From the NCBI GenBank assembly GCA_018829445.1, contig JAHJTV010000008.1, forward strand, positions 62,001-126,000: a stretch of DNA of 64,000 nt. The letters are read 5' to 3'. The notes under the pieces were generated by a model, which was not told the DNA's origin, did not search any database, and worked only from the letters and a program-made list of their open reading frames with translations. Made by a program: the position numbers and the translations under genes. Shown here piece after piece: positions 53,051-62,132 of the stretch (the stretch's first letter is position 1; each line of letters starts with the position of its first letter). The DNA is from a bacterium. GTDB taxonomy: Bacteria > SAR324 > XYD2-FULL-50-16.

Positions 53051-54811
53051 ATGATAAAGGGCGATATTCTCTACAAACTGTTTCCCTTTCTTGCCTGGAA
53101 ACCCTTGATCACCTTGAAGACCCTGCAATCAGATTTGATAGCAGGACTAACGGGTGCTGTCATAGTGCTCCCCCAGGGAGTGGCTTTTGCAATGATAGCG
53201 GGTCTCCCGCCGCAGTATGGACTCTATACTGCCATGGTCACGCCTGTGATAGCTGCCTTATTCGGTTCTTCCCGTCATTTAATATCAGGCCCTACTACTG
53301 CCATATCAATAGTAATTTTTTCGACAATCAGCAGTTATGTCGAACCTGGAACTCCCGAGTTCATCCAAATGGCGCTGATGCTGACCTTTTTTGCCGGTAT
53401 TTATCAACTGGGTTTCGGGTTGGCTCGGTTGGGGGCATTGGTCAATTTTGTATCTCCAACGGTGATTACGGGCTTCACAGCTGGGGCATCCATACTGATC
53501 ATAACCAGCCAACTCAAATATGTTTTGGGAATGCAGATCCCCCGTGGAGAGTCGTTTCTTTCCACCTGGTTTAATATTCTGCGCAATATTGATTCATTCA
53601 ATCCGACTGTTTTTATGATCGCTGCAGTTACACTACTAGCTGCTGTTGGCTTCAAAATCATCCTGAAGAGAGGCCCTGTTCTGCTGATCGCAATGATTAT
53701 AGGCAGTTTGTTAAATCTGTTTATTCAAGGCGAACAGCATGGTGTAGTGGTTATTGGAAAACTGGATGTGTTTCTGCCGATGTTTTCGCCCCATCATTTT
53801 ACTCTCAGTTCGATCCGGCATATCGCCCCTAAAGCCTTGGCAGTGAGTCTTCTGGGATTGATAGAGGCGGTTTCCATCTCCAGTTCGGTTGCATCTCGTT
53901 CCCATCAGCAGGTAGATGTCAATCAGGAATTTATCGGGCAGGGATTATCCAACATTGTGGGCAGTTTTTTCTCCAGTTATGCCGGTTCGGGCTCATTCAC
54001 GCGGACGGGGGTCAATTTTGACGCCGGAGCCAAGACGCAATTGGCAGCGATATTTTCCGCATTATTCCTGCTTATCATCCTGATTTTCGCCTCGTCTTTA
54101 ACTGCCTACCTGCCAGTTGCATCCATGGGAGGTATCATATTGCTGGTCGCCTATAACCTGGTGGAATTTGATCATATTCGCTTGATTTTCCGGGTCAGCT
54201 TAACCGAGTCTCTGATTTTCGCCATTACCTTTTTCTCCACTCTATTCCTGAATCTGGAATTTGCAATTTATGTCGGCGTGATTCTCTCACTTTTCTTCTA
54301 TCTCAATCAAAGCGCCAGACCAAAAATCGTTGCTCTTGCTCCTGATCCCGAGCATCCCAAACGAAGACTGATCAGTCTGGAAAAAGTAACTCATACGGAG
54401 TGCCCGCAACTGAAAATTGTCCAGATCAACGGGTCAATTTTTTTCGGAGCAGTGCACCATGTGGAATCGACTCTCAGTCGGCTCAGGGAAGAAGGATTCA
54501 GGTATAAGTATATCCTGCTGGTGGCCGATGGAATAAACATTATCGACATAGCTGGCGCTGAAATGCTAGCCCAGCAATCGGAACAGATTTTAATTGAAGG
54601 TGGAGGTCTTTTTTTTGTTGCCTTAAAAGCGGATGCTCAAAAAATTCTTGAGAAAGAGGCGTTTAAAAACCTGGTCAATTCCGACCAGGTTTATGAATCC
54701 ATCTCTTCGGCTATTGCAGCCATTGTCCCGCAGATGGACAAGGAGAAATGCCAGCTTTGTTTTCGTAATGTCTTTTTTGAATGTCGAGAAATGAGGGAAG
54801 AGCAATTGTGA
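53051..54811 (+). CDS. SulP-family anion transporter with STAS domain
   Basis: The 586-residue protein has 10-12 helices with the SulP signature (TGAVIVLPQGVAFAMIAGLPPQYGLYTAMVTPVIAALFGSS; SGPTTAIS) and a C-terminal STAS domain (about 455-560: LKIVQINGSIFFGAVHHVE, ADGINIIDIAGAEML). It imports sulfate, bicarbonate or another anion across the inner membrane. Two Cys in the tail (CQLCFRNVFFEC) are unusual. A terminator overlaps its stop codon. Confidence 0.92.
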   Translation: MIKGDILYKLFPFLAWKPLITLKTLQSDLIAGLTGAVIVLPQGVAFAMIAGLPPQYGLYTAMVTPVIAALFGSSRHLISGPTTAISIVIFSTISSYVEPGTPEFIQMALMLTFFAGIYQLGFGLARLGALVNFVSPTVITGFTAGASILIITSQLKYVLGMQIPRGESFLSTWFNILRNIDSFNPTVFMIAAVTLLAAVGFKIILKRGPVLLIAMIIGSLLNLFIQGEQHGVVVIGKLDVFLPMFSPHHFTLSSIRHIAPKALAVSLLGLIEAVSISSSVASRSHQQVDVNQEFIGQGLSNIVGSFFSSYAGSGSFTRTGVNFDAGAKTQLAAIFSALFLLIILIFASSLTAYLPVASMGGIILLVAYNLVEFDHIRLIFRVSLTESLIFAITFFSTLFLNLEFAIYVGVILSLFFYLNQSARPKIVALAPDPEHPKRRLISLEKVTHTECPQLKIVQINGSIFFGAVHHVESTLSRLREEGFRYKYILLVADGINIIDIAGAEMLAQQSEQILIEGGGLFFVALKADAQKILEKEAFKNLVNSDQVYESISSAIAAIVPQMDKEKCQLCFRNVFFECREMREEQL

Positions 54812-54846
54812 TTGACCATAAGCATCAATTTATCAATCACATTTTT
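54808..54846 (+). terminator. Intrinsic terminator after sulP-type gene
   Basis: GTGATTGA (54808-54815) and TCAATCAC (54833-54840) form a perfect 8-bp stem followed by ATTTTT. It overlaps the stop codon of the SulP gene. Confidence 0.6.
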
Positions 54847-54904
54847 CGATTAGATAAGCAGAGAACACATTGCTAAACATCTATACAAAAGTCCATCCGG
54901 AACG

Positions 54905-56182
54905 CTAATTCTTCTTCAACAACATCAACAGGGAAATTGCCAGGGAGATCAGGAAAAAGGCAATCAAGCGGGATATGTTGGGAAGAAGGGATTCAAATGT
55001 TGCACCCCTGACAAAAATATCAATAAACGCAGAATGCCCCCACTGTAAAGGCGAGAGTACTGCAAATTGCTGCATGATTTTAGGCATGAGAAAAACCGGT
55101 ACCATCAATCCACCCAGGGCTGCAGCAATGACAATGGAGATGGGGCCAAAAACGGAAGCCTGTTCATAACTTTTGAAGACAGTCCCCAACAGCAATCCGT
55201 ATCCTGTTGCAGCCAGGGCTGCACAAAAGCTCACAAGTAGTGTTAATCCCGGTTGAGTTCCCATATCCAGAGCGGGAGTTCCCAGCAGTGGTAATATAAC
55301 GACACCCACTCCCAACATCAAAGCCAGTTGAACCAGATTCACCAGAACATAGGTGATGATTTTTCCCAGGTAAAATATAGAGATGGGGAAGGGAATCGTC
55401 ATCAGTCGCTCCAACGTCTGGTCTTCCCTTTCCTTAAAAATAGATCCTGATAAGGGCAGAACAATAAAAAAGATGCCAAACATGGACCAGGCAGGAACAT
55501 TGTGTTGGACGGCATTTGCAGCCAAATAGGAATCTTTGAGGGTGGCAAATTCCCTGTTCACACCTCCGGATTCTCTGCTTTTTAAACGAGTTTCCAGTGA
55601 CTGAGCCATGGATTTACTATCCTCGGAAGCTCCTTCCGATAGGGCTGAAAACAGACTCTCCATGATTAAGCCGTTTTCAACACTCTGAAGGATCAATCCG
55701 ATGGCATTCTCAATTAACAGCTTCAGGGTTGTTTTGATGGTCGGATCAAAAACCAGGGTTACACGTTTATCAACGGATGATTTTTTTTCAGGATCGGTCA
55801 AGAACTCTTCGATCTCGGTTTTAAGGGAAATTGAAGCGTTTTGATGGACTATAACTCCAATCTGATAATCTCCCCTGGCTATACTTTTTTTCAGAGACGT
55901 TTCCGTCAGATCAATTTGATCAACCGACTCAATGATATTGATGTAGGATGAGTCATCCAGCTTCTCCTTTACGGTATTTCCGAGGATTTCTCTGTCTACA
56001 TTTACCAGGAGAATATCAAACTCGGATCGTCGATCTTCCTCCAGGATATTGGTTTGAATGAGGGTGGCAACCAAAACCATGAACATGGGCATTAGAAACA
56101 GCAATACCAAACTGGCTCGATCCCGACTGAGGATAAGAAACTCTTTCCCACAGGATATCAATAATTTACGAATCAGATTCAT
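54905..56182 (-). CDS. ABC-2-type exporter permease
   Basis: The 425-residue protein has an N-terminal helix (ASLVLLFLMPMFMVLVATL), a long extracytoplasmic domain, and five C-terminal helices with FKEREDQTLERLMTIPFPISIF, the ABC-2/NatB-YhhJ layout. It overlaps the ATPase gene by 17 bp and is the last gene of the BtrH-like unit. The direction is probably export. Confidence 0.88.
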   Translation of the reverse strand: MNLIRKLLISCGKEFLILSRDRASLVLLFLMPMFMVLVATLIQTNILEEDRRSEFDILLVNVDREILGNTVKEKLDDSSYINIIESVDQIDLTETSLKKSIARGDYQIGVIVHQNASISLKTEIEEFLTDPEKKSSVDKRVTLVFDPTIKTTLKLLIENAIGLILQSVENGLIMESLFSALSEGASEDSKSMAQSLETRLKSRESGGVNREFATLKDSYLAANAVQHNVPAWSMFGIFFIVLPLSGSIFKEREDQTLERLMTIPFPISIFYLGKIITYVLVNLVQLALMLGVGVVILPLLGTPALDMGTQPGLTLLVSFCAALAATGYGLLLGTVFKSYEQASVFGPISIVIAAALGGLMVPVFLMPKIMQQFAVLSPLQWGHSAFIDIFVRGATFESLLPNISRLIAFFLISLAISLLMLLKKN

Positions 56183-56939
56183 CTCTCAACTGTTTCCCGG
56201 TTAATGCCAAAAAGACTTCCCCAATGTTAGTACAATCCGGTGTCTGCCTGATCAAGTCCGATGCATGCCCCTGAATGATCATTTTACCGTTATCCATGAT
56301 ACCAATGCTGTCACACAACGTTTCTACTTCCTCCATGTAGTGTGTTGTGTAGATCATAGTCATTCCGTTTTCTCTCAAAGCATTCAACGCTTCAAAGATC
56401 GCATTTTTTGACTGGGGGTCGACTCCCACGGTTGGTTCATCCAAAAGAAGCAAGGAGGGATTATGAATAATCCCGACAACCAGGTTGGACCGACGTTTCA
56501 TACCACCGGAAAAACTGTCGATTCTCTTTTTTGCATGGTTTTCCAGTCGGGCTACTTTAAGACAGAATTCGATTCTTTCCTTTAATTTATTCCCCGAAAG
56601 CCCATGAAGAGAGGCAAAGTATTTGAGGTTTTCCTGGAGGGTAAGTTTGGGATAGAGGGCGATTTCCTGGGGGACGTAGCCCATCAGAGCTTTAATGGCA
56701 TTTATCCCGGTTTTGATATCCTGCCCGAAGAGTTGAACCGTTCCCTTGTCTGGTTTCCTTATACCACAGATAATTGACAGTGTGGTAGTTTTACCACTTC
56801 CATTTGGACCCAGCAGACCAAAAATTTCCTGCCTTCTAATGGCCAGGTTTAAGCCTTTCAAAGCGAAACCATCGGTTCCCTGATATCTTTTCTCCAGGTT
56901 TTCGATTTTGACTACTTCAGATTCGGGATTAGGTTTCAT
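56166..56939 (-). CDS. ABC-2-type exporter ATPase
   Basis: The 257-residue ATPase has Walker A GPNGSGKTT, signature FSGGMKRR, Walker B LLLLDEPTVGVDP and H-loop YTTHYMEE, matching the CcmA/NodI-type drug and polysaccharide export subfamily. Its ATG shares a base with the stop of the BtrH-like gene, so translation is coupled. Confidence 0.92.
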   Translation of the reverse strand: MKPNPESEVVKIENLEKRYQGTDGFALKGLNLAIRRQEIFGLLGPNGSGKTTTLSIICGIRKPDKGTVQLFGQDIKTGINAIKALMGYVPQEIALYPKLTLQENLKYFASLHGLSGNKLKERIEFCLKVARLENHAKKRIDSFSGGMKRRSNLVVGIIHNPSLLLLDEPTVGVDPQSKNAIFEALNALRENGMTMIYTTHYMEEVETLCDSIGIMDNGKMIIQGHASDLIRQTPDCTNIGEVFLALTGKQLRDESDS

Positions 56940-57937
56940 TAAACAACCAGTTTTTTAAGTTGCTGATAGATCTCGGATTCCCTGGCTGCACATTCCATCA
57001 GAATTTCTGACAGCTTTTCACAGGAATGCTCTGCATTAGCCCGACCTTTGATCTGTCTGGCTGCTCCTAAAGCGACCTCTCGCCACAGATCACCAACAGC
57101 TGTCATTTGTTCAGACAGCTTCAGGAATTTATCATTATTAAGGATTTCGGCTGCTTCCTGCAGGAACTTGGCATAAACATAACGAAACCCGGAACCACCG
57201 GTTCCAATCTCTTCCTGGGTTCTTATGATCTGACTCATGTGACTGTTAAGAACAGTTTGATCAAATTTATTCGGCCACTGTCTTAGCTGTTTTGCCAGGT
57301 ACTGTATTCCTTTTACGCCGATCAGAGGAAACGGGGCTGACATGTTTTTGCAAACGTCCTTGATTCCTGCTATAACCCCGTTTTTAACCAGGGAGGGATC
57401 GGGAGTATTAAGCAGGTAGTGCATTTTACCCTTCGGAGTTCCCATACCCGGGGCGAATCGAGCCTTTTTCAAATCATTATGGGGACATGTCACCGGGTTT
57501 TCGAAAACAGGATCACTGATTAGATAGTCATCTCCCTTTTTCCCATAGACCACGATAAAGTGGGCGTTAAAATGAAAGCGAAGCGCGGGCGGAAAAAAGG
57601 GGAGCCAGAACACACCGACTTGCGAACCAACCGGTATCCCTTTTTCGAGCAGGCTATCCATCTCTTTCATCGCCAGTTCCTGGTTGCTAAAGCTTTTTCT
57701 TTTGTATTGCAACCCCAACCTTTTGGTTGTTCGTTTAAAAATGGCAAAAGGCATGATTCGATAAGAAACCAGGGGAAGGGCGTTTATTTTTATGAAGGGA
57801 AAATAGCCAAAGAAAATTCCCCCACCAATGCCCAAAACCAGGCTTTCACTTATTTCAAATCCCCTGTTGTGAATCAGATTGGCTGTCATCCCAGTCTCAC
57901 AGTGAGCTGCCTGCCGGTGAATGTACGGTTTATTCAT
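56939..57937 (-). CDS. BtrH N-terminal-domain protein (peptidase-C39-like fold)
   Basis: The 332-residue protein resembles BtrH, the acyltransferase of butirosin synthesis: HCETGMTANLIHNRGFEISE with a candidate nucleophile Cys13, FNAHFIVVYGKKGDDYLISDPV with His and Asp completing a papain-like triad, and a helical C-terminal DUF4872-like region. It is translationally coupled to an ABC-2 exporter. A role in transferring or cleaving an acyl group on an exported product is plausible but unproven; no antibiotic genes are nearby. Confidence 0.83.
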   Translation of the reverse strand: MNKPYIHRQAAHCETGMTANLIHNRGFEISESLVLGIGGGIFFGYFPFIKINALPLVSYRIMPFAIFKRTTKRLGLQYKRKSFSNQELAMKEMDSLLEKGIPVGSQVGVFWLPFFPPALRFHFNAHFIVVYGKKGDDYLISDPVFENPVTCPHNDLKKARFAPGMGTPKGKMHYLLNTPDPSLVKNGVIAGIKDVCKNMSAPFPLIGVKGIQYLAKQLRQWPNKFDQTVLNSHMSQIIRTQEEIGTGGSGFRYVYAKFLQEAAEILNNDKFLKLSEQMTAVGDLWREVALGAARQIKGRANAEHSCEKLSEILMECAARESEIYQQLKKLVV

Positions 57938-58032
57938 CTTCCCCGAAAATTATTCTGTTGTATATTGTTGGGTGGTTAGTCTGATCGTCAGAATTCTGAA
58001 ACTGTTTATTACATGCGCTATTTCCCAACAGG

Positions 58033-58434
58033 TTAGTCCTGACATGAGAAAGACTTTAATTCTTCCAGACTGATATTAAACGCAGAAGCGTATTTTTGCA
58101 GGATTGGCTGCGGTAATTTTGAAAAAATCCTGGGTTTTAAATGCCGACGAATCCGCAATCCCATCATATTTACCAATTGACTGAGAATTTTAACATCCAT
58201 TTGATTAATGGTCATAAAATAAGCGATGGGGCTCAATTCTCCCAGCTTTATTCTGTTTTTTACTTCTGCCACCTGCTGATGGATTACACTCCAAGCCTGC
58301 TCATTAGCAACATTGACGGAGTCGCAGCCTGAACTTTTAACCAGTTTATATTTCCCCTCTTTGTCCAGTGCGTAATTAACCCGGTAGTTATCGCCTATAA
58401 CCCCCTTGTCTTGGGGAACTTCATCTTCGCGCAT
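58033..58434 (-). CDS. Small HTH-like protein linked to the BtrH/ABC unit
   Basis: The 133-residue protein has an N-terminal beta segment (YRVNYALDKEGKYKLVKSSG) and a helical C-terminus (MDVKILSQLVNMMGLRIRRHLKPRIFSKLPQPILQKYASAF) with a helix-turn-helix look. I do not recognise a named family. AAGGA precedes the ATG. It is the first gene of the four-gene unit, 95 bp before the BtrH-like gene, and could regulate it or be its protein partner. Confidence 0.65.
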   Translation of the reverse strand: MREDEVPQDKGVIGDNYRVNYALDKEGKYKLVKSSGCDSVNVANEQAWSVIHQQVAEVKNRIKLGELSPIAYFMTINQMDVKILSQLVNMMGLRIRRHLKPRIFSKLPQPILQKYASAFNISLEELKSFSCQD

Positions 58435-58815
58435 TATGAGTTCCTTAAAAATCAGGTTTCATGCAGTTGAAATTTTTATGTAAAACCGGGATGTAACTCG
58501 AAGAATAAATTGAAAAACGATTTTCAGAATCTTTTAAATATAATAGTTGGTAAGTAGAAACCCGTATCAGAATCAATTATCAACTGAAAATGGTGTTCTT
58601 CAAATAAGTGTGGATTTTCACGGAATCCGGGTAAAAAGTCAAGGTAAATGGTGGAAATTAGGCTTCATGGAACAGTCTAACGGATCACTAATCGAGAAAA
58701 TGCGAATGATTCTGATTTTGATCTTCGTTACCATTTAACAAGGTTTTCAATGAAATAGTTGAGCAAGACTGAGATTCCGCCTATCTTAAATTCTCAACTG
58801 AATCGGGAGGAAGAA
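58435..58815. other. Intergenic region between divergent genes
   Basis: This region holds the promoters of the small HTH-like gene and of the enoyl-CoA hydratase gene. A 63-codon plus-strand ORF at 58547 lacks a ribosome site and coding character. No operator or RNA is evident. Confidence 0.4.
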
Positions 58816-59592
58816 ATGAGTGATCTTATTGAAATTGTATATCATGACACCATTGCCGAAGTAGCCCTCAATCGACCAAAAGCATACAACGCTTTTAATC
58901 TTGAGATGATGACTGAACTGGCTAATCAGTTGATTCATTTGTCAGCCAATGGAAATATTAAAGGAGTGGTCTTAACCGGTAGGGGAAAAGCATTTTGTGC
59001 CGGAGGTGATCTGGCTTGGGTTAGCGAGTATTCGGAAACCTATGGATCATCTTTTCATGTACTGGCTGCCCAATTCCATGCCACCATACTTGAGATCAGG
59101 CGTATGAATAAGCCGGTTATTGCTGCCATTAACGGGGCCGCGGCCGGTGGTGGTTTTTCCATGGCGTTGGCTTGCGATTTTCGTGTGATGGAGGAATCGG
59201 CTGTCTTAAAGCAGGCGTACACATCTAACGGATTATGTCTGGATGGAGGGGGAACCTTTACCCTGACAAGGCTGGTCGGCATGGCCAAGGCACTGGAAAT
59301 CGCCGCTTTTGATGAGGCAATTCCGGCAATTAAGGCATTGGAGTGGGGGCTGGTCACAAAAACAGTTGAAAACGGAAAAGCACTGGAGATCTCCATTGAG
59401 ATGCTTAACAGGCTCGCTACTGGCTCACTGCACTCATTTGGATTAGTGAAAAGGCTGATCACCGATAGTTACAATCATACCTTTGAGACCTGTCTTGAAC
59501 TGGAAAGAGAAGCCCTTGGTGAATGCGGCAATCACAGGGATGGAATTGAAGGGATCAATGCTTTCAAGGAGAAAAGAAAACCGCGATTCTGA
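58816..59592 (+). CDS. Enoyl-CoA hydratase/isomerase family protein
   Basis: I chose ATG 58816 because GGAGG lies 5 nt upstream; an in-frame TTG at 58759 is unlikely. The 258-residue protein has the crotonase fold: ALNRPKAYNAFNLEM, oxyanion-hole segments GRGKAFCAGGDLAW and AAINGAAAGGGFSMALACDFR. The usual catalytic Glu positions read LKQAYTSNGLCLDGGGTFTL, so a hydratase role is not certain and an isomerase is possible. A cupin gene follows after 31 bp. Confidence 0.88.
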   Translation: MSDLIEIVYHDTIAEVALNRPKAYNAFNLEMMTELANQLIHLSANGNIKGVVLTGRGKAFCAGGDLAWVSEYSETYGSSFHVLAAQFHATILEIRRMNKPVIAAINGAAAGGGFSMALACDFRVMEESAVLKQAYTSNGLCLDGGGTFTLTRLVGMAKALEIAAFDEAIPAIKALEWGLVTKTVENGKALEISIEMLNRLATGSLHSFGLVKRLITDSYNHTFETCLELEREALGECGNHRDGIEGINAFKEKRKPRF

Positions 59593-59623
59593 TCTTTTAA
59601 TAGTCGAAAACTAATAATAGAAA

Positions 59624-59998
59624 ATGATAAACAAGAAATCAAACACGATCAATTTTAAGAATAAACTTGCCAAGTTCAGCGACTACTGGTCCCCTAAAGT
59701 CGTTGCTGAAATGAATGATTACCAGTTTAAGTTGGTGAAAATCCGGGGTGAGTTTGTCTGGCATGAGCATAAGGATACCGATGAGACATTTATAGTCTTT
59801 AAGGGAGAAATGAAAATCGAACTCAGGGACAGAACAATCAGACTCGCCGAAGGTGAAATGGCTGTCGTCCCCAAAGGAATCCAGCACAAACCTTCCGCCA
59901 CGGAGGAGTGCCATATTATGGTAATTGAACCCAGGGGAGTCATCAATACCGGTGAATCAGACAGTGACTTAGCTGCAGCAAATGATGTTTGGGTGTAA
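59624..59998 (+). CDS. Cupin-fold metal-binding protein
   Basis: The 124-residue single-domain cupin has metal ligands in WHEHKDTDETF and PKGIQHKPSA, the G(X)5HXH and HX3-type motifs. It resembles small dioxygenase-like or sugar-isomerase-like cupins. The function is unknown. It lies between enoyl-CoA hydratase and surE genes, all on the same strand with short gaps. Confidence 0.85.
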   Translation: MINKKSNTINFKNKLAKFSDYWSPKVVAEMNDYQFKLVKIRGEFVWHEHKDTDETFIVFKGEMKIELRDRTIRLAEGEMAVVPKGIQHKPSATEECHIMVIEPRGVINTGESDSDLAAANDVWV

Positions 59999-60072
59999 AA
60001 CAGTAACGTGTTGTCTGTTGTACAGTTATAATGAGGACCGGAAATTCTAAACCAAAACAGAAACAAGGTAAT

Positions 60073-60891
60073 ATGAGAAACATGCCATTGATATTTTTAA
60101 CCAATGATGACGGAGTTCACTCACCGGGGCTGCTGGCGCTGGCGTCAGCCATTCAACCGTTTGCCGATATTGAGATAATCGCCCCCTCTCACCAGATGAC
60201 GGCTTCGGGTCGCGGTCTGTTTGGAGACAGGTCTGCACCGCTGGAAACAACAACTCTGGATATTAATAATCGGAAGGTCACCGCCTATCATGCCCCCTGC
60301 TCGCCAGCCCAGGTTGTGATGTTGGGAATACAGGTGCTGGGAGCAAAAAGAAAGCCCGACTTGTTAATATCTGGTATTAACTACGGGGAAAATGTGGGAA
60401 GGGATATTTCCATGTCAGGAACCATCGGGGCCGCCATTCAGGCAAAATGCATGAACGTACCTGCAATGGCTGTGTCCATGCAGGTCCCTGTCGATTATCA
60501 TTTTACATACGGTGAGGTAGATTGGAGTGTGACCGGTTATTTCGCTCAAAAATTTGCCCGCATGTTACTAAATCGCCCCCTTCCTGAAGATGTGGATCTA
60601 TTAAAACTGGATGTTCCCCAGAATTCCACCAGGGACACGAAGTGGCGTGTGACTCGTGTTGCTCACCAAAGCAATTTTGAGGCACAGATAAAAAATCCAT
60701 CCCTCTCCAGCCGCTTAAGTGATGCGGATATCAAAGTGGGAATGGATTTTGAGACCCTGGATAAGGATTCGGACATACATGCCATTCAAGTGGACAAAGT
60801 AGTATCCATCACGCCTCTAAGCCTGAATTATACTTCCAGAATAGAGCTCTTAAAACTACAGGAATTCATCAATGATGTTGACGAGTTATAA
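60073..60891 (+). CDS. surE: 5'/3'-nucleotidase SurE
   Basis: The protein has 272 residues from the ATG at 60073 (AAGG 5 nt upstream); an ATG at 60082 is also possible. It has the SurE metal site LTNDDGVHSPGL, followed by PSHQMTASGR, the ISGINYGENVG motif and SGTIGAA. It dephosphorylates nucleoside monophosphates or short polyphosphates in the cytoplasm. The C-terminus is slightly longer than in E. coli SurE (about 253 residues). Confidence 0.93.
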   Translation: MRNMPLIFLTNDDGVHSPGLLALASAIQPFADIEIIAPSHQMTASGRGLFGDRSAPLETTTLDINNRKVTAYHAPCSPAQVVMLGIQVLGAKRKPDLLISGINYGENVGRDISMSGTIGAAIQAKCMNVPAMAVSMQVPVDYHFTYGEVDWSVTGYFAQKFARMLLNRPLPEDVDLLKLDVPQNSTRDTKWRVTRVAHQSNFEAQIKNPSLSSRLSDADIKVGMDFETLDKDSDIHAIQVDKVVSITPLSLNYTSRIELLKLQEFINDVDEL

Positions 60892-60908
60892 TACTTAAAA
60901 TTGGGGCA

Positions 60909-61790
60909 GTGAAGAATATGGAATTGGAACAGTGGGTTAAATCTCTTATTATCTCCAGAGTTGAAGAATCTGCGGACAATACCCTGAAAATGAATCCTCC
61001 GGAAAAAGCCTGGGATACACCATTGATCGGATTTTCTAGCGCTGCTGATCCCTATTATGACTTTTTCAAAAAGGATATTGGTTCCTTTTTCTGGCATCCA
61101 CTGGAGGCATTTCATATTCACTATCCTGACATTATGGTTTCAGCAAATCAGCTAACTGTGATTTCATGGGTGCTTCCCCATACGAGAATCACCAAGGATG
61201 ATCACAGAAAGGAAACCAGGTTTCCTGCTGAGCGATGGGCGCGGTCAAGATTGTATGGTGAGAGTTTTAATCATGAATTGCGGCAGATTATCGCTGATGA
61301 ATTAACCCGGGCGGGCTACCCGGCTTTATCCCCGATGAGAATGAAGGAGTTTAAGAGAGAGGATTCGATAAAATACGGTTATGCTTCTTCCTGGTCGGAA
61401 AGGCATGCTGCTTTTGTTTGCGGCCTGGGAACCTTTGGCTTGTCGGATGGATTGATAACTCCCCTGGGAAAAGCCGTAAGATTTGGTTCTGTTATTGCTA
61501 AAATCAAGCTGGAACCCTCAAAAAGATCCTACCGGGATCACAACCAGTATTGTCTTTTTTATATGAAGGGCAAATGCAAAAAATGTATCGAACGATGTCC
61601 GGCAGATGCAATCTCGGTGAATGGACATGACAAGGTAAAATGCAGGGCCTATGTCAGGGAAAAGGCATCTTCTTATACAAAAGAGCATCATCATCTGGAA
61701 GTGACTAGCTGCGGGCTTTGTCAAACTCGGGTTCCCTGCGAGTCAAAAATTCCGAAGGCCAAAGATATAGAACTTTGTCAGGAATCCTGA
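60909..61790 (+). CDS. QueG-like 4Fe-4S protein
   Basis: The 293-residue protein has an N-terminal substrate domain and two cluster motifs: KCKKCIERCPADAIS (C-x2-C-x3-CP with an additional Cys ten residues before) and SCGLCQTRVPCES. The segment FVCGLGTFGLSDGLITPLGKAVR matches the epoxyqueuosine-reductase pattern (GLGxxGxxxxLIxxxxG). ATG at 60918 is an alternative to the GTG start. It lies 17 bp after surE. It is a diverged relative of the protein at 25071-26132. Confidence 0.82.
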   Translation: MKNMELEQWVKSLIISRVEESADNTLKMNPPEKAWDTPLIGFSSAADPYYDFFKKDIGSFFWHPLEAFHIHYPDIMVSANQLTVISWVLPHTRITKDDHRKETRFPAERWARSRLYGESFNHELRQIIADELTRAGYPALSPMRMKEFKREDSIKYGYASSWSERHAAFVCGLGTFGLSDGLITPLGKAVRFGSVIAKIKLEPSKRSYRDHNQYCLFYMKGKCKKCIERCPADAISVNGHDKVKCRAYVREKASSYTKEHHHLEVTSCGLCQTRVPCESKIPKAKDIELCQES

Positions 61791-62132
61791 AGAGATCTTC
61801 CTCTTGAGAATCTGGATAACGTTTCACCTAGGATTGTCAGGACGCCGTTTGTGTAACTTCCCCGCTTTATTTTCTTCTATATCCCACACGTTTCAATGCC
61901 AGCGGCGTAGCTCTCCTTTATACTCCTTGAATGATGATGCAAGAAGAATATAAATTGTCTTTGATACTGAATGGGAATGCCTTATAATAAAAAATGAAGG
62001 CGCCGTTATTGTATAACTATCAAAGGACCGCAGAGTCATCGTTTAACATTAATAGCGGTTAAGCTCACATTGACACATTGATGATCCTGCTCTTTTTAAT
62101 CGTCTAGTGTTCGCATTCACAGGAGGTTCCGC
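61791..62132. other. Intergenic region upstream of binding-protein gene
   Basis: No ORF or RNA is recognised. A short perfect inverted repeat (TCAGGA/TCCTGA) at the end of the preceding gene could be a weak terminator. The promoter of the binding-protein/kinase pair should lie here. Confidence 0.4.

Noticed and set aside
58547..58738. 63-codon plus-strand ORF before the enoyl-CoA hydratase gene
   Set aside because: No ribosome site and no similarity to anything recognisable; lies in a promoter region.
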